Assembly: GCF_022346425.1 (NCBI RefSeq) | Contig: NZ_JAKRCW010000004.1 | Location: forward strand, 100,792 to 164,791 | Reading direction: 5' to 3' | Length of the DNA stretch: 64,000 nt | Source: Pseudoglutamicibacter albus | GTDB taxonomy: Bacteria > Actinomycetota > Actinomycetes > Actinomycetales > Micrococcaceae | Shown: positions 8,259 through 17,247 of the stretch, piece after piece | How positions within the stretch are numbered: the first letter of the stretch is position 1 | How the letters are laid out: the number at the start of each line of letters is the position of its first letter | The notes under the pieces: model-generated | What the model was told of the DNA's origin: nothing | The model's input: only the letters and a program-made list of their open reading frames with translations | The model's database searches: none | Program-made: the position numbers and the translations under genes

Positions 8259-10565
8259 TTATGCAGCGGAGTCTTTACGGCGCACGCCCCGCATGAGCAC
8301 CAGCCCGATGAGGGCCAGGATGCCTGCGGTCCCCGCCAAGGTGGCGTTGCCGAAGCCGGTAGCGGCAAGCTGTCCGCCGGAAGCACCGGACGCGGAGCCT
8401 GCACCTGCAGGGCCGTTACCTGCACCCGGTGTGTTGGTTCCGTCTGGGGAGACAACCTCACCGGTTACTGGGTCGGTGCAGATCTCCTTTTCAACCGTGC
8501 CTGCAGACCCCACGGTCACGGTGAGTGGATCCAGCACCAGGCCGGCATCGTAGAAGCCCGCGAACCCTGCCGCGCCTTCCTTAGTGAGGGTTACCGTCGC
8601 GTTCTTGATGCCTTTGGAGGCATCGCCGCTGAAGGAGAGGGTTGCGAACACGATGTTGCTGCCGGACAGGTCTTTACCTTCCATCGACTGCGACTTCACG
8701 TTTGCGATCAACTGGCCCTTGCCAGGTCCCGTGACCTTGACGCGCAGCCCGGAGATGGTGGTGTCGAGGATGCCCTTGTGGCCGGTGAAGTGGACGCTGC
8801 CGGGGAAGGACACGGTTCCAGAGTTGGAGGTGAGAGTTCCAGAACCTGCGCCCCATGTGAACCCGTTCGCGGTGCGGGCCGCGCCGTTGCCGGCAGAGAT
8901 GGATCCCTTAGCGATACCGCCGGTGACGTAGTTCCGGAAGGAACTCTTAACACCCCAGGAAAGAGTTGAAGCGCCCGGGGTTCCAGGGGTCTTCTCGATG
9001 CGGCAAATCGGTGCTGCTGGGCTCTTACCCTGGCCAGCCTCAGCGCCTTGAGTGTCAGTACCTTGAGCGCCAGAGCCTTGAGTGTCAGACCCCTGGGCCT
9101 GAGCACCCTGGGTTTGGGTGCCCTGCACCTGCAGGCCCTGTGAACCTGGGGTCTGCACGTCAACGCTTGGCTTCTGCGGAGCTGGTTTAGGTCCCGGCTT
9201 CGGCTTCTCTGGCGCAGGCTTAGGCTTGTCTGGTGCAGGCAGAGGTGCCGGCTTTGTCTTTTCTGGCGCAGGCTTTGGCGCAGGTTTTGGCTTCTGCGGT
9301 GCAGGCAGAGGTGCCGGCTTGTTTCCCGTGATCAATGCGGCCTTGATAGATACCGAGTCCATCTCGGTTCCTGGTTCGTAGAACCCAGCCATGGCTACAG
9401 CGCCGTCTTTGGTCAACTTCGCTCGAGCGTTAGCAAGGCTGAGTTTTCCGTTCTTGACCTTCAGGGCGTTCTTGGGGAACGTGAGGTTCGCAACGCGCGC
9501 GTTCTTCAAGTCCACAGCCTCCGTGACAGAGGTCTTTGGCGCCTTGACAGTCATGATGAGCTGTGCGGTGGTGCCGGAAGTGAAGTTGACCGCGAACTTA
9601 GACATCGTGAGGTTCATCTGGCCGCCGTGTCCCTTGAAAGTCACAGTGCCATCGAAGGTCACGGTTCCCTTGCCATTCTTATATGCGCCCTTACCGTTGG
9701 GGAAGGTGAAGGTGCCGTTGTTTGGCTTCTGTGCCGCACCACCACCGGTTACGACGGAACCTTTAGCGATACGTCCCACAACGTATTTACGGAAGCTTTC
9801 TTTGACGCCCCACTCGAGCTGGCCGCCCTTGCCGGCTTGCTTCTTCGCCGCGCGTGGCTTTGGCTTTGTCTGCTCTGGCTTTGGCTGCGCTGGCTTTGGC
9901 TGCGGTTGTTCGGGCTTCGGCTGTTCAGGCGTTGGCTGAGGTTTCGGCTGAGGCTGAGGTTTCTCAGGCTGAGGCTGTGGAGCTGGCTTCTCAGGCTGAG
10001 GCTCCGGCTGCTCAGGTTCAGGCTTCTCAGGCTGAGGCCGCTCCGGTTGAGGCTCGGCCTTTTCCAGGTAGGTAATGGGGGCTTTAGCGTCCTGGCTAGT
10101 GTCCCTCATGCCCTTGCCGTGGCCCTTGGAGGTAAAGAAGGAGAGGTTTTGCTGCGACTGCGCGGGGACGTCGACTTTGACTGTGAACGAGCCGTCAGCG
10201 TTTAGCGGAGCGGTGCGTCCACGTGCGGTGTCTTCGTCTTTCTTCCCAGCTGCGATCCATACGGGATTCTGACTCCCGCCTTGGTAGAAGCCCGCGGCGT
10301 CGGATGGGCCGTAGCCCAGATAGATTCCTGCTGTTGCGGCGCCCTTATCGTCGCCTCGGTAGAAGTTCTTGCCGGTAACGGTAACTTCGCCGCCCTCAGC
10401 GGGTGCAGGTGTCACCGTAATGGTGGGCTTTGTTTCTGCCGCAGAGCCGGTGTCCGCGTGGGCAGTGGCAACTGGAACCGATGCCATCGCGCCAGCCAGC
10501 GCGAAGGACAGCATCGTACCCAGAACCCTCCTCACGCTTCGCTTACGGGTGGTTTTCTGCTTCAT
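8259..10565 (-). CDS. Cell-wall-anchored heme-binding protein with two HtaA domains
   Basis: 768 residues. The start is set at ATG 10565 because AAGGATCG lies about 11 nt upstream and the protein then opens with a signal peptide (basic KQKTTRKRSVRR, hydrophobic core, cleavage near AHADTG). An Ig-like/TIG-type domain (about 40-170) follows, then a Pro/Glu/Gln/Lys-repeat linker (170-245), HtaA domain 1 (LEWGVKESFRKYVVGRIAKG onward, 250-410), a second Pro/Lys/Ala linker, a Gln/Gly repeat stretch, and HtaA domain 2 (LSWGVKSSFRNYVTGGIAKG onward). The C-terminus has LAATG near residue 733, a membrane helix and basic residues, a sortase signal. HtaA domains bind hemin and hand it to HmuT in corynebacteria. 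No sortase gene is in the window. Confidence 0.9.
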   Translation of the reverse strand: MKQKTTRKRSVRRVLGTMLSFALAGAMASVPVATAHADTGSAAETKPTITVTPAPAEGGEVTVTGKNFYRGDDKGAATAGIYLGYGPSDAAGFYQGGSQNPVWIAAGKKDEDTARGRTAPLNADGSFTVKVDVPAQSQQNLSFFTSKGHGKGMRDTSQDAKAPITYLEKAEPQPERPQPEKPEPEQPEPQPEKPAPQPQPEKPQPQPKPQPTPEQPKPEQPQPKPAQPKPEQTKPKPRAAKKQAGKGGQLEWGVKESFRKYVVGRIAKGSVVTGGGAAQKPNNGTFTFPNGKGAYKNGKGTVTFDGTVTFKGHGGQMNLTMSKFAVNFTSGTTAQLIMTVKAPKTSVTEAVDLKNARVANLTFPKNALKVKNGKLSLANARAKLTKDGAVAMAGFYEPGTEMDSVSIKAALITGNKPAPLPAPQKPKPAPKPAPEKTKPAPLPAPDKPKPAPEKPKPGPKPAPQKPSVDVQTPGSQGLQVQGTQTQGAQAQGSDTQGSGAQGTDTQGAEAGQGKSPAAPICRIEKTPGTPGASTLSWGVKSSFRNYVTGGIAKGSISAGNGAARTANGFTWGAGSGTLTSNSGTVSFPGSVHFTGHKGILDTTISGLRVKVTGPGKGQLIANVKSQSMEGKDLSGSNIVFATLSFSGDASKGIKNATVTLTKEGAAGFAGFYDAGLVLDPLTVTVGSAGTVEKEICTDPVTGEVVSPDGTNTPGAGNGPAGAGSASGASGGQLAATGFGNATLAGTAGILALIGLVLMRGVRRKDSAA

Positions 10566-10665
10566 AGCTTTTACGATCCTTGCTTGATGGGCACCCCAAT
10601 GGCGTCGGGTGCAGATGCGGAGATGTCGTGATTTCGGGTGGTGCCCACAGCCACCGTCAAGCAAC

Positions 10666-10684
10666 ACAGGCAAGCCTAAACTTA
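10666..10684 (-). promoter_or_regulatory. Putative DtxR/IdeR iron box before htaA
   Basis: On the minus strand the 19-mer TAAGTTTAGGCTTGCCTGT matches the DtxR consensus TTAGGTTAGGCTAACCTAA at about 13 of 19 positions, with the AGGCTnnCCT core intact. It lies about 100 bp upstream of the htaA start. Repression by the DtxR homologue encoded at 43.2 kb under iron-replete conditions is inferred. Confidence 0.55.
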
Positions 10685-10728
10685 ATTTATCTAATAACGC
10701 AAGACACCCCTTGCGTAACTCGAGATCG

Positions 10729-10747
10729 CATGGTTAGGTTGACCTTA
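10729..10747 (+). promoter_or_regulatory. Putative DtxR/IdeR iron box before hmuO
   Basis: CATGGTTAGGTTGACCTTA matches the DtxR consensus at about 13 of 19 positions, including GGTTAGG and ACCT. It is about 50 bp upstream of the hmuO ATG, a sensible place for a repressor site, and 45 bp from the htaA box on the other side of the divergent promoter. Confidence 0.6.
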
Positions 10748-10798
10748 GAAAAGCGATCTACTGATTCGCAAGGCCACTGATTCCTGAAAGATAGACCG

Positions 10799-11473
10799 AT
10801 GACTGCTCCACCCACCCAAGCACCGTCTTTCGCAGCACAACTGAAATCAGCAACGCGTGCTGAACATACCGCGGCGGAACACTCTTCGTTCATCCAGAAC
10901 CTCATGGAAGGCAAGCTCTCTGCTGAGGACTACGTGCGGCTGCTCGCTCAATATCAGCCGCTCTATAGGGCACTTGAAAAGGCCTGCGCTAGATGGCGGT
11001 GCGAGTCCAGTGTCCGGCAATTGCTCGACCCTGCACTTGAACGCAGCGAGTCAATCCGCAACGATCTAGCTGGCTTGACCGAATACCTCGGCATCCAGAT
11101 GCCGGACCTCACCACGGCCGTGATGCTCTACACCCAGCGCATCCACGAAGTCGGCGCTATGGCCTCCCCTGAGCGGCTCATCGCACACCACTACCTGCGC
11201 TACCTTGGCGATCTGTCCGGCGGCCAAGCGATCGGCGCTCTCGTGGCACGCCACTACAACATTCCGAGCGAACTGCTCACGATGTGGAAGTTCCCCACCA
11301 TCGATAAACCGAAAATCTACAAAGACACGTACCGAATCCACCTGGATCACTTCGCTCAACAAGCGAACCAGGCCGAAATCGTTGACGAAGCCCGCCTAGG
11401 CTTCGCACTCAACCGAAACCTCTTTGTTGAGCTGGGCGCTCCTCTCAGCGACAACAAAGACCTCTACGTCTAA
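10799..11473 (+). CDS. hmuO: Heme oxygenase (biliverdin-producing, HmuO type)
   Basis: 224 residues, the usual length. The proximal heme ligand is His23 in TRAEHTAAEH, and the distal helix carries GDLSGGQAIG (about residues 139-148), the hallmark of the HO-1/HmuO family. It opens imported heme to release Fe2+, CO and biliverdin. It is divergent from htaA with iron boxes between them, so heme capture and cleavage are probably induced together under iron limitation. Confidence 0.95.
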   Translation: MTAPPTQAPSFAAQLKSATRAEHTAAEHSSFIQNLMEGKLSAEDYVRLLAQYQPLYRALEKACARWRCESSVRQLLDPALERSESIRNDLAGLTEYLGIQMPDLTTAVMLYTQRIHEVGAMASPERLIAHHYLRYLGDLSGGQAIGALVARHYNIPSELLTMWKFPTIDKPKIYKDTYRIHLDHFAQQANQAEIVDEARLGFALNRNLFVELGAPLSDNKDLYV

Positions 11474-11507
11474 GCGCATCTCCTCTCGCAAACCTGCGCC
11501 ACGACGT

Positions 11508-11562
11508 CAAACGGCCTCGTGTGCCAACTGAACGCATCAGTTGACACACGAGGCCGTTTCCT
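11508..11562 (+). terminator. Strong hairpin between hmuO and prpE
   Basis: A long inverted repeat (AAACGGCCTCGTGTG...CAACTG and its complement, about 22 bp per arm with one mismatch) surrounds a short ACGCA loop and is followed by TTTCCTT on the plus strand. It sits between convergent hmuO and prpE and probably serves both. Confidence 0.85.
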
Positions 11563-11639
11563 TCGCCCTTCCGGGCCCTCATTCTCTGCCCCGCTGAGCC
11601 TAGCGCCTGCCCCAGCGAGGCCCTACCCTCTGCCCCTGC

Positions 11640-13559
11640 CTAGCTCTTGCGGGTCAGCACCTCATGAAGCGCCTCCAGGATCGAATCGTCCTCGATGGTG
11701 GAGGGCACTACGTAGTCTTCGCCGTCGGCCATCTGCCGCATCGTTTTGCGCAGAATCTTGCCCGAGCGAGTCTTTGGAAGCGCCTCAACCACAGCAACAT
11801 GCTTGAAGTCAGCCACCGGGCCGATCTCCTTGCGCACCAAGGCGACTATCTCCTCGCGCAGTTGCTGCTCATCGATCTCAACGCCGTGCTTGAGGATCAC
11901 ATAACCGGAAGGGCGCTGGCCTTTCAGCGGGTCCGCAACGCCAATCACCGCGCACTCAGCCACCGCCGGATGCTCCGCTACCACCTGCTCCATTTGGCCG
12001 GTGGAGAGCCGGTGGCCAGAGACGTTGATGACGTCATCGGTGCGGCCCATCACGAAAACGTAGCCGTCCTCATCGACCATGCCCGAATCCCCGGTCGCAT
12101 AAAAGCCAGGGAAGGCGTCCAGATAGGCGGACCTGAAACGTTCATCGTTACCCCACAAGGTCTGCAACGTACCTGGAGGCATCGGTAGCTTGATCACCAG
12201 GTTGCCTTCCTGACCTGCCGGCATCGGTTCACCGATCGGGTCCAACACCTGCACGTTATAGCCGGGCACCGGGACGGTTGGGGATCCGGCTTTGACCGGC
12301 ATTGGGTCAAGCCCACGCAGATTCGCGCAGATAGGCCAACCGGTTTCGGTCTGCCACCAGTTATCGATCACGGGGACGTTCAGCAGTTCAGAGGCCCACG
12401 TATAGGTTTCGGGGTCCAGCCGCTCCCCTGCCGCGAACAGTGTTTCCATCGAGGAGAGATCGTATTTCTTACTCAGCTCACCGTCCGGATCCATCTTCCG
12501 GATAGCGCGCAACGCGGTCGGTGCGGTGAACAGGATCTTCGCTTTATGCTCAGACACAACCCGCCAGAAAGCGCCGGCATCCGGGGTTCCGACCGGCTTG
12601 CCTTCGTAGACGATCGTGGTTGCGCCCGCAAGCAGCGGCGCGTACACGATGTAGGTGTGACCCACAACCCAGCCAACATCCGATGCGGTCCACGAAACAT
12701 CGCCAGGGTTGATGTTATAGACGTTCTTCATCGACCACACACCGGCTACCGCGTATCCGCCGTTATCGCGCACAACACCTTTCGGTTTGCCCGTGGTTCC
12801 GGAGGTGTAGAGGATATAGAGCGGATCAGTGGCCTTGACGGTGACCGGGTCAGCCGGCTGGGCGGCAGCTACCGCATCGTCCCATGAAATCCATGCCGCT
12901 CCCCTGCTCTCAGCGGCGCGCTCGCGAGCCTCCGCGACAGTGGTATGGAAACCGTCGCGTTCATAGACAATCACGCTAGTCGGCTTGTGCTCGGCGATGC
13001 TCATACCCTCTTCGATGATCGGGATGTATTCGATGCGGCGCGAAGGCTCAATACCGCCGGAGGTCGTCACCACAACCTTTGGTGTGCCGTCGTCGATGCG
13101 GCTGGCAAGCTCCCGGGCGGCAAAGCCGCCGAAGACGCCGATGTGTACGGCGCCGAGGCGAGCGGTCGCCAACATCGCGATCAAAGCCTCAGGGACCATC
13201 GGCATGTAGATCATGACCCGATCTCCTTTGCCCACACCTTGGTCGCGCAGAGCGCCTGCGAACACGGATACACGCTCAAGGAGCTCTTGGTACGTGATCG
13301 TCTCCTGTTTGCCGAGTACCGCGGAGTCATAAATGATCGCGGCCTGATCCCCGCGGCCATTCTCCACGTGACGGTCCACGGCGTTGTAGCACGTGTTCAG
13401 TTCGGCGCCGGGAAACCACTTATAGAACGGCGGGTTCGAGTCATCGAGCGCCTTATTCGGTGGGCTGACCCAGTCGATGCCGCTGGCCGCCTCAAGCCAG
13501 AAGCCCTCCGGATCATTGATGCTGCGTTCATATACCTCGCGGTAGTTTTCTCCCGTCAT
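11640..13559 (-). CDS. prpE: Propionyl-CoA synthetase (acyl-CoA synthetase PrpE)
   Basis: 639 residues from ATG 13559, chosen because GGGGAGAGG precedes it; an in-frame start 15 nt upstream is less likely. It is an adenylate-forming acyl-CoA synthetase of the ACS/PrpE type: YTSGTTGKPKG (ATP-binding P-loop), DNWWQTETGWPI, YATGDSG, and the C-terminal PKTRSGKILRK with the catalytic, acetylation-prone lysine. It converts propionate, ATP and CoA to propionyl-CoA. It is divergent from a GntR regulator and the prpDBC genes, which supports propionate over acetate. Confidence 0.85.
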   Translation of the reverse strand: MTGENYREVYERSINDPEGFWLEAASGIDWVSPPNKALDDSNPPFYKWFPGAELNTCYNAVDRHVENGRGDQAAIIYDSAVLGKQETITYQELLERVSVFAGALRDQGVGKGDRVMIYMPMVPEALIAMLATARLGAVHIGVFGGFAARELASRIDDGTPKVVVTTSGGIEPSRRIEYIPIIEEGMSIAEHKPTSVIVYERDGFHTTVAEARERAAESRGAAWISWDDAVAAAQPADPVTVKATDPLYILYTSGTTGKPKGVVRDNGGYAVAGVWSMKNVYNINPGDVSWTASDVGWVVGHTYIVYAPLLAGATTIVYEGKPVGTPDAGAFWRVVSEHKAKILFTAPTALRAIRKMDPDGELSKKYDLSSMETLFAAGERLDPETYTWASELLNVPVIDNWWQTETGWPICANLRGLDPMPVKAGSPTVPVPGYNVQVLDPIGEPMPAGQEGNLVIKLPMPPGTLQTLWGNDERFRSAYLDAFPGFYATGDSGMVDEDGYVFVMGRTDDVINVSGHRLSTGQMEQVVAEHPAVAECAVIGVADPLKGQRPSGYVILKHGVEIDEQQLREEIVALVRKEIGPVADFKHVAVVEALPKTRSGKILRKTMRQMADGEDYVVPSTIEDDSILEALHEVLTRKS

Positions 13560-13683
13560 GATGCCTCTCCCCAACTCGCCTGTTTGCTGATTGCTGATCA
13601 GTTGTCACAGACCCCGCGAAGATCAACCTCACAGGCTGTGGCGTGAATCACACGCTAGCCCTCGGAGTGAAGCAAATCAATAG

Positions 13684-13697
13684 TTATGTATACATAA
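13684..13697. promoter_or_regulatory. Palindromic operator 1 for the GntR regulator
   Basis: TTATGTATACATAA is a perfect 14-bp palindrome in the prpE/gntR divergent promoter. Its TGTATACA core fits operators of FCD-subfamily GntR proteins. Binding by the adjacent regulator is inferred. Confidence 0.6.
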
Positions 13698-13745
13698 ATC
13701 TGAAAATCCAGGAGACTTCTTTGATTCCTCGCATCAAGCATTTAG

Positions 13746-13758
13746 TTGTGTATACAAT
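13746..13758. promoter_or_regulatory. Palindromic operator 2 for the GntR regulator
   Basis: A second TGTATACA palindrome (13749-13756, within TTGTGTATACAAT) lies centre-to-centre about 62 bp from operator 1, close to six helical turns, and about 80 bp before the regulator's start codon. Confidence 0.55.
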
Positions 13759-13832
13759 CGAGCATGGGGCGCTCAGGAGCGCTCTGCCGGGACACTCACT
13801 GGAACCGGGACTCTCAATGGAAGGGAGACGCG

Positions 13833-14549
13833 ATGCGAGCCAGCGAACGCGCCTACCGGAAACTACGCGCTGACATCACCCAATGGCGGCTACGGCCAGG
13901 CGCAGTCCTCGGCGAGGTCGATCTCTCGGAGCGCCTCGGTATATCCCGCACACCGGTTCGCGAGGCGATCTCCCGCCTCGTAGCAGACGGCCTAGCGGAA
14001 CCCGCTGGCGGGCGCGGATTCGCCGTCTCACACATCTCAGAAGATGACGTACGCAAGCTCTATGACCTACGCGACGTGCTTGACACCCGAGCAGCTGCCC
14101 TCGCAGCAGAGCACGTCAACGCCGCGCAACGCGCGAACACGGCGGCGGGTGTTAGCGCTGCAACGTTCACGGAGCTGGCGCAGAGCTTCGCTGACACCGC
14201 GCAAAAGCTCAGCGCTGAGCACACCGCCCACCCGGGCTATTACGAGCTCATCGACCAGCTGGATGCCGCGATCGACCACGCGGCCGACAACCCTTATCTA
14301 ACTCAAGCCCAGGCAAGCGTGCGCTTGCGGCTCGCCCGGGTCCGCAGGCTATCCACATCGAATCCCGATCGCCTCATCGCAGCCGCGAACGAACACCGAG
14401 CCATCTCAGAGGCCATCGCGTCCGGCTCACCACAACTAGCGATCGCAACCACGCGCGTCCACCTATCCAATGCGCTCAAGAACGCGCTGGCATCCAAAGA
14501 GCTAACCCATCAAGCCGAAGAAAAACGGCACCTCAGTGCAGCATCATAA
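13833..14549 (+). CDS. GntR-family (FCD subfamily) regulator of propionate genes
   Basis: 238 residues from ATG 13833, which has GGAAGGGAG upstream. The N-terminus is a winged helix of GntR type (LSERLGISRTPVREAISRLVADGL, about 28-51). The C-terminal all-helical FCD ligand domain begins at RKLYDLRDVLDTRAA and contains His residues that usually bind metal or carboxylate ligand. It is divergent from prpE and upstream of prpDBC, so it is probably the local regulator sensing propionyl-CoA or a methylcitrate-cycle intermediate. Its last codons lie in a 38-bp tandem repeat. Confidence 0.85.
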   Translation: MRASERAYRKLRADITQWRLRPGAVLGEVDLSERLGISRTPVREAISRLVADGLAEPAGGRGFAVSHISEDDVRKLYDLRDVLDTRAAALAAEHVNAAQRANTAAGVSAATFTELAQSFADTAQKLSAEHTAHPGYYELIDQLDAAIDHAADNPYLTQAQASVRLRLARVRRLSTSNPDRLIAAANEHRAISEAIASGSPQLAIATTRVHLSNALKNALASKELTHQAEEKRHLSAAS

Positions 14550-14630
14550 GCACCTCGCCGCATCGTGAACACCGGGCAGCATCATAAGCACCTCGCCGCA
14601 TCGTGAACACCGGGCAGCATCATAAGCACC
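14538..14630 (+). repeat. 38-bp tandem repeat, two full copies plus a partial third
   Basis: A 38-bp unit beginning GCAGCATCATAAGCACCTCG recurs at 14538, 14576 and (partial, about 17 bp) 14614 with no mismatch seen. The first copy contains the last residues and the stop codon of the GntR gene, so the duplication arose from the gene's 3' end and now fills the gap before prpD. No function is evident. Confidence 0.9.
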
Positions 14631-14744
14631 GCGCCTCAGCGTAAGCGGCGCGATCCAGAGTAAGCCACGCAGCAGAACTGAATATCGAACGTAGAACTGA
14701 GAACCCAACCACGCGGCCACGACCGCCCAGAAGGAAGGCACAAC

Positions 14745-16277
14745 GTGACTGTCAACCACACGGTACGAACCTACCCATCGGCAGAGCACCTGCCGCACGA
14801 AGAGCAGCTGGCTTATAAGCTCGCGCTCGTTGCAACTGACCCGGTCGAGGTCGATGACGAGGTCACCGAGATGATCATCAACCGGATCATCGACAACGCC
14901 TCCGTAGCTATCGCGTCGCTGAACCGCGGCCCGATCGTCTCGGCGCGCGGGCAGGCCCTCACCCACCGCGTGACCCCGGACGGTGGCTACACGGGCAAGG
15001 GCGCGCTCATCTTCGGTGCGCCAGAGGACAACGCTGCCGTCTCCCCTGACTGGGCGGCGTGGGCCAACGGCGTGGCCGTGCGTGACCTCGACTACCACGA
15101 CACGTTCCTCGCCGCCGAATATTCCCACCCGGGTGACAACATCCCGCCGATCCTCGCGGTAGCCCAGCACACCGGGGCAAGCGGTAAGGACCTCATCCGC
15201 GGCATCGCGACCGGCTACGAGGTCCACGTGAACCTCGTCAAGGGAATCTGCTTGCACGAGCACAAGATCGACCACATCGCCCACGTCGGCCCGGCATCCG
15301 CTGCCGGCATCGGTACTTTGCTCGGCTTGGATGCCGAGACGATCTTCCAGGCGATCGGCCAGGCTCTGCACACCACCACGCAGACCCGCCAGTCCCGTAA
15401 GGGTGAGATTTCAACATGGAAGGCCCACGCGCCAGCGTTCGCGGGCAAGATGGCGGTTGAGGCGGTGGATCGTGCGATGCGCGGCCAGACCTCCCCTGTC
15501 CCGATCTATGAGGGCGAAGATGGCGTGATCGCGTGGCTACTTTCCGGCCCGGAGGCCGAATACACCGTCCCGCTTCCAGCGGCAGGTGAAGCCAAGCGAG
15601 CCATACTGGACACATACACCAAGGAACACTCCGCTGAATACCAGGCGCAGGCGTGGATCGATTTGGCGCGCAAGCTCAACAAGGAACACCCTGAGGCCAC
15701 CGACCCAGCTAACGTCGAGTCGGTTCTGATCAAGACCTCGCACCATACCCACTACGTGATCGGCTCGGGCGCGAATGACCCGCAGAAGTACGATCCGAAG
15801 GCATCCCGGGAGACCCTGGACCACTCGATCCCATACATTTTCACGGTCGCGTTGCAGGATGGTGCGTGGCATCACGTGGATTCCTACGCACCGGAGCGCG
15901 CTCAGCGCCCGGACACCGTGGAGCTGTGGCACAAGGTCACCACCGAAGAAGACCCTGAATGGACTCGCCGCTATCACTCGCTGGATCTGGAGGAGAAGGC
16001 GTTTGGCGGCTCGGTTGAGATCACCCTGAAGGACGGCACGGTGATCGCTGACGAGATCGCTGTTGCTGACGCTCATCCGTTGGGTGCTCGTCCGTTCGCT
16101 CGCGAGCAGTACATCAACAAGTTCCGCACACTGGCTGAAGGCAAGGTCGCTCCGGAGGAGATCGAGCGTTTCCTGGATGCGGTTCAGCGTTTGCCTGAAC
16201 TCGGTGTGGGCGAGCTGGATCAGCTCAACATCGAGGCCAGCGTTGACCTTGAAGAAGCGCAGAAGGGTGTGTTCTAA
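14745..16277 (+). CDS. prpD: 2-methylcitrate dehydratase PrpD
   Basis: 510 residues, MmgE/PrpD family. GTG start preceded by AAGGAAGG. Conserved landmarks include [18 protein letters not shown] near the start, [18 protein letters not shown] (His and Asp of the family), and [19 protein letters not shown]. It dehydrates 2-methylcitrate to 2-methyl-cis-aconitate in the methylcitrate cycle. prpB follows 2 bp downstream. Confidence 0.93.
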   Translation: MTVNHTVRTYPSAEHLPHEEQLAYKLALVATDPVEVDDEVTEMIINRIIDNASVAIASLNRGPIVSARGQALTHRVTPDGGYTGKGALIFGAPEDNAAVSPDWAAWANGVAVRDLDYHDTFLAAEYSHPGDNIPPILAVAQHTGASGKDLIRGIATGYEVHVNLVKGICLHEHKIDHIAHVGPASAAGIGTLLGLDAETIFQAIGQALHTTTQTRQSRKGEISTWKAHAPAFAGKMAVEAVDRAMRGQTSPVPIYEGEDGVIAWLLSGPEAEYTVPLPAAGEAKRAILDTYTKEHSAEYQAQAWIDLARKLNKEHPEATDPANVESVLIKTSHHTHYVIGSGANDPQKYDPKASRETLDHSIPYIFTVALQDGAWHHVDSYAPERAQRPDTVELWHKVTTEEDPEWTRRYHSLDLEEKAFGGSVEITLKDGTVIADEIAVADAHPLGARPFAREQYINKFRTLAEGKVAPEEIERFLDAVQRLPELGVGELDQLNIEASVDLEEAQKGVF

Positions 16278-16279
16278 GA

Positions 16280-17191
16280 ATGCTGTATTCCAACGTCACT
16301 GCCGAAGAAAAGCGTGTTGCGTTCCGTGAGGCGCTAGCGGCCGATGAGGTGGCTCAGTTCCCGGGCGCGTTCACCCCGTTGTCTACCAAGCTCATCCAGG
16401 AGCAGGGTTTCGAGGGCGTCTATATTTCTGGTGGGGTGCTCGCTAACGAGCTCGGGCTGCCGGATATTGGGCTCACTACCCTGACTGAGGTTGCGACCCG
16501 TGCAGGCCAGATCGCTCGAACCACGGACCTGCCGTGCCTGGTTGATGCTGACACCGGTTTCGGTGAACCGATGAACGTGGCCCGCACCATCCAGGAGCTT
16601 GAGAACGCAGGCTTGGCTGGTTGCCACATCGAGGATCAGTTCAACCCGAAGCGTTGTGGTCACCTCGATGGGAAAAGCGTGGTCGACGAGGAGACCGCGG
16701 TCAAGCGGATCCGTGCCGCAGTCGAGGCCCGCCGGGACAGTAACTTTGTGATCATGGCACGCACCGACATCCGCGGCGTAGACGGATTCGACGCGGCCCT
16801 GGAACGCGCTCAGAAGCTCGCTGATGCTGGCGCTGACGCAATCTTTCCTGAAGCGATGGCGGACCTCGCCGAGTTCGAGGCGATGGCTTCCAACCTTGAT
16901 GTTCCGGTGCTTGCGAACATGACCGAATTCGGTAAGTCCCAGCTGTTCACCAAGCAGCAGCTTCAGGACGCGGGCGTGTCCATGATCATCTATCCGGTGA
17001 CGCTGCAGCGGCAAGCGATGGGCGCCATCGAACGCGTGCTCAGCGCGATTCGTACGCAAGGCACCCAGGAATCAGAGGTTGACAACATGCTTACACGCGC
17101 GCGGTTGTACGAGCTTGTTGACTACAACGCCTACAACCAGTTCGACACTGGCGTGTTCAATTTCGAAGTCCCCGGCAAGCCGCTGACCTAA
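16280..17191 (+). CDS. prpB: 2-methylisocitrate lyase PrpB
   Basis: 303 residues of the isocitrate lyase/PEP mutase superfamily. The active-site loop reads KRCGHLDGK (catalytic Cys about residue 124), and the metal site includes VDADTGFGEP. It cleaves 2-methylisocitrate to pyruvate and succinate. It starts 2 bp after prpD and ends 56 bp before prpC, consistent with one operon. Confidence 0.95.
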   Translation: MLYSNVTAEEKRVAFREALAADEVAQFPGAFTPLSTKLIQEQGFEGVYISGGVLANELGLPDIGLTTLTEVATRAGQIARTTDLPCLVDADTGFGEPMNVARTIQELENAGLAGCHIEDQFNPKRCGHLDGKSVVDEETAVKRIRAAVEARRDSNFVIMARTDIRGVDGFDAALERAQKLADAGADAIFPEAMADLAEFEAMASNLDVPVLANMTEFGKSQLFTKQQLQDAGVSMIIYPVTLQRQAMGAIERVLSAIRTQGTQESEVDNMLTRARLYELVDYNAYNQFDTGVFNFEVPGKPLT

Positions 17192-17247
17192 AGCCGACCC
17201 CGCATCGGTGCTTTCACGGCATCGAACCAAGCCTTAAAGGAGGCGTC

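Noticed and set aside
9627..10205. Leu/Arg-rich frame opposite the Pro-rich linker of the HtaA protein
   Set aside because: It arises from reading the PQPEKP-type repeat backwards; no start signal or domain.
14538..14630. Possible CRISPR array
   Set aside because: The repeats are directly adjacent with no unique spacers, and there are no cas genes nearby; it is a simple tandem duplication.
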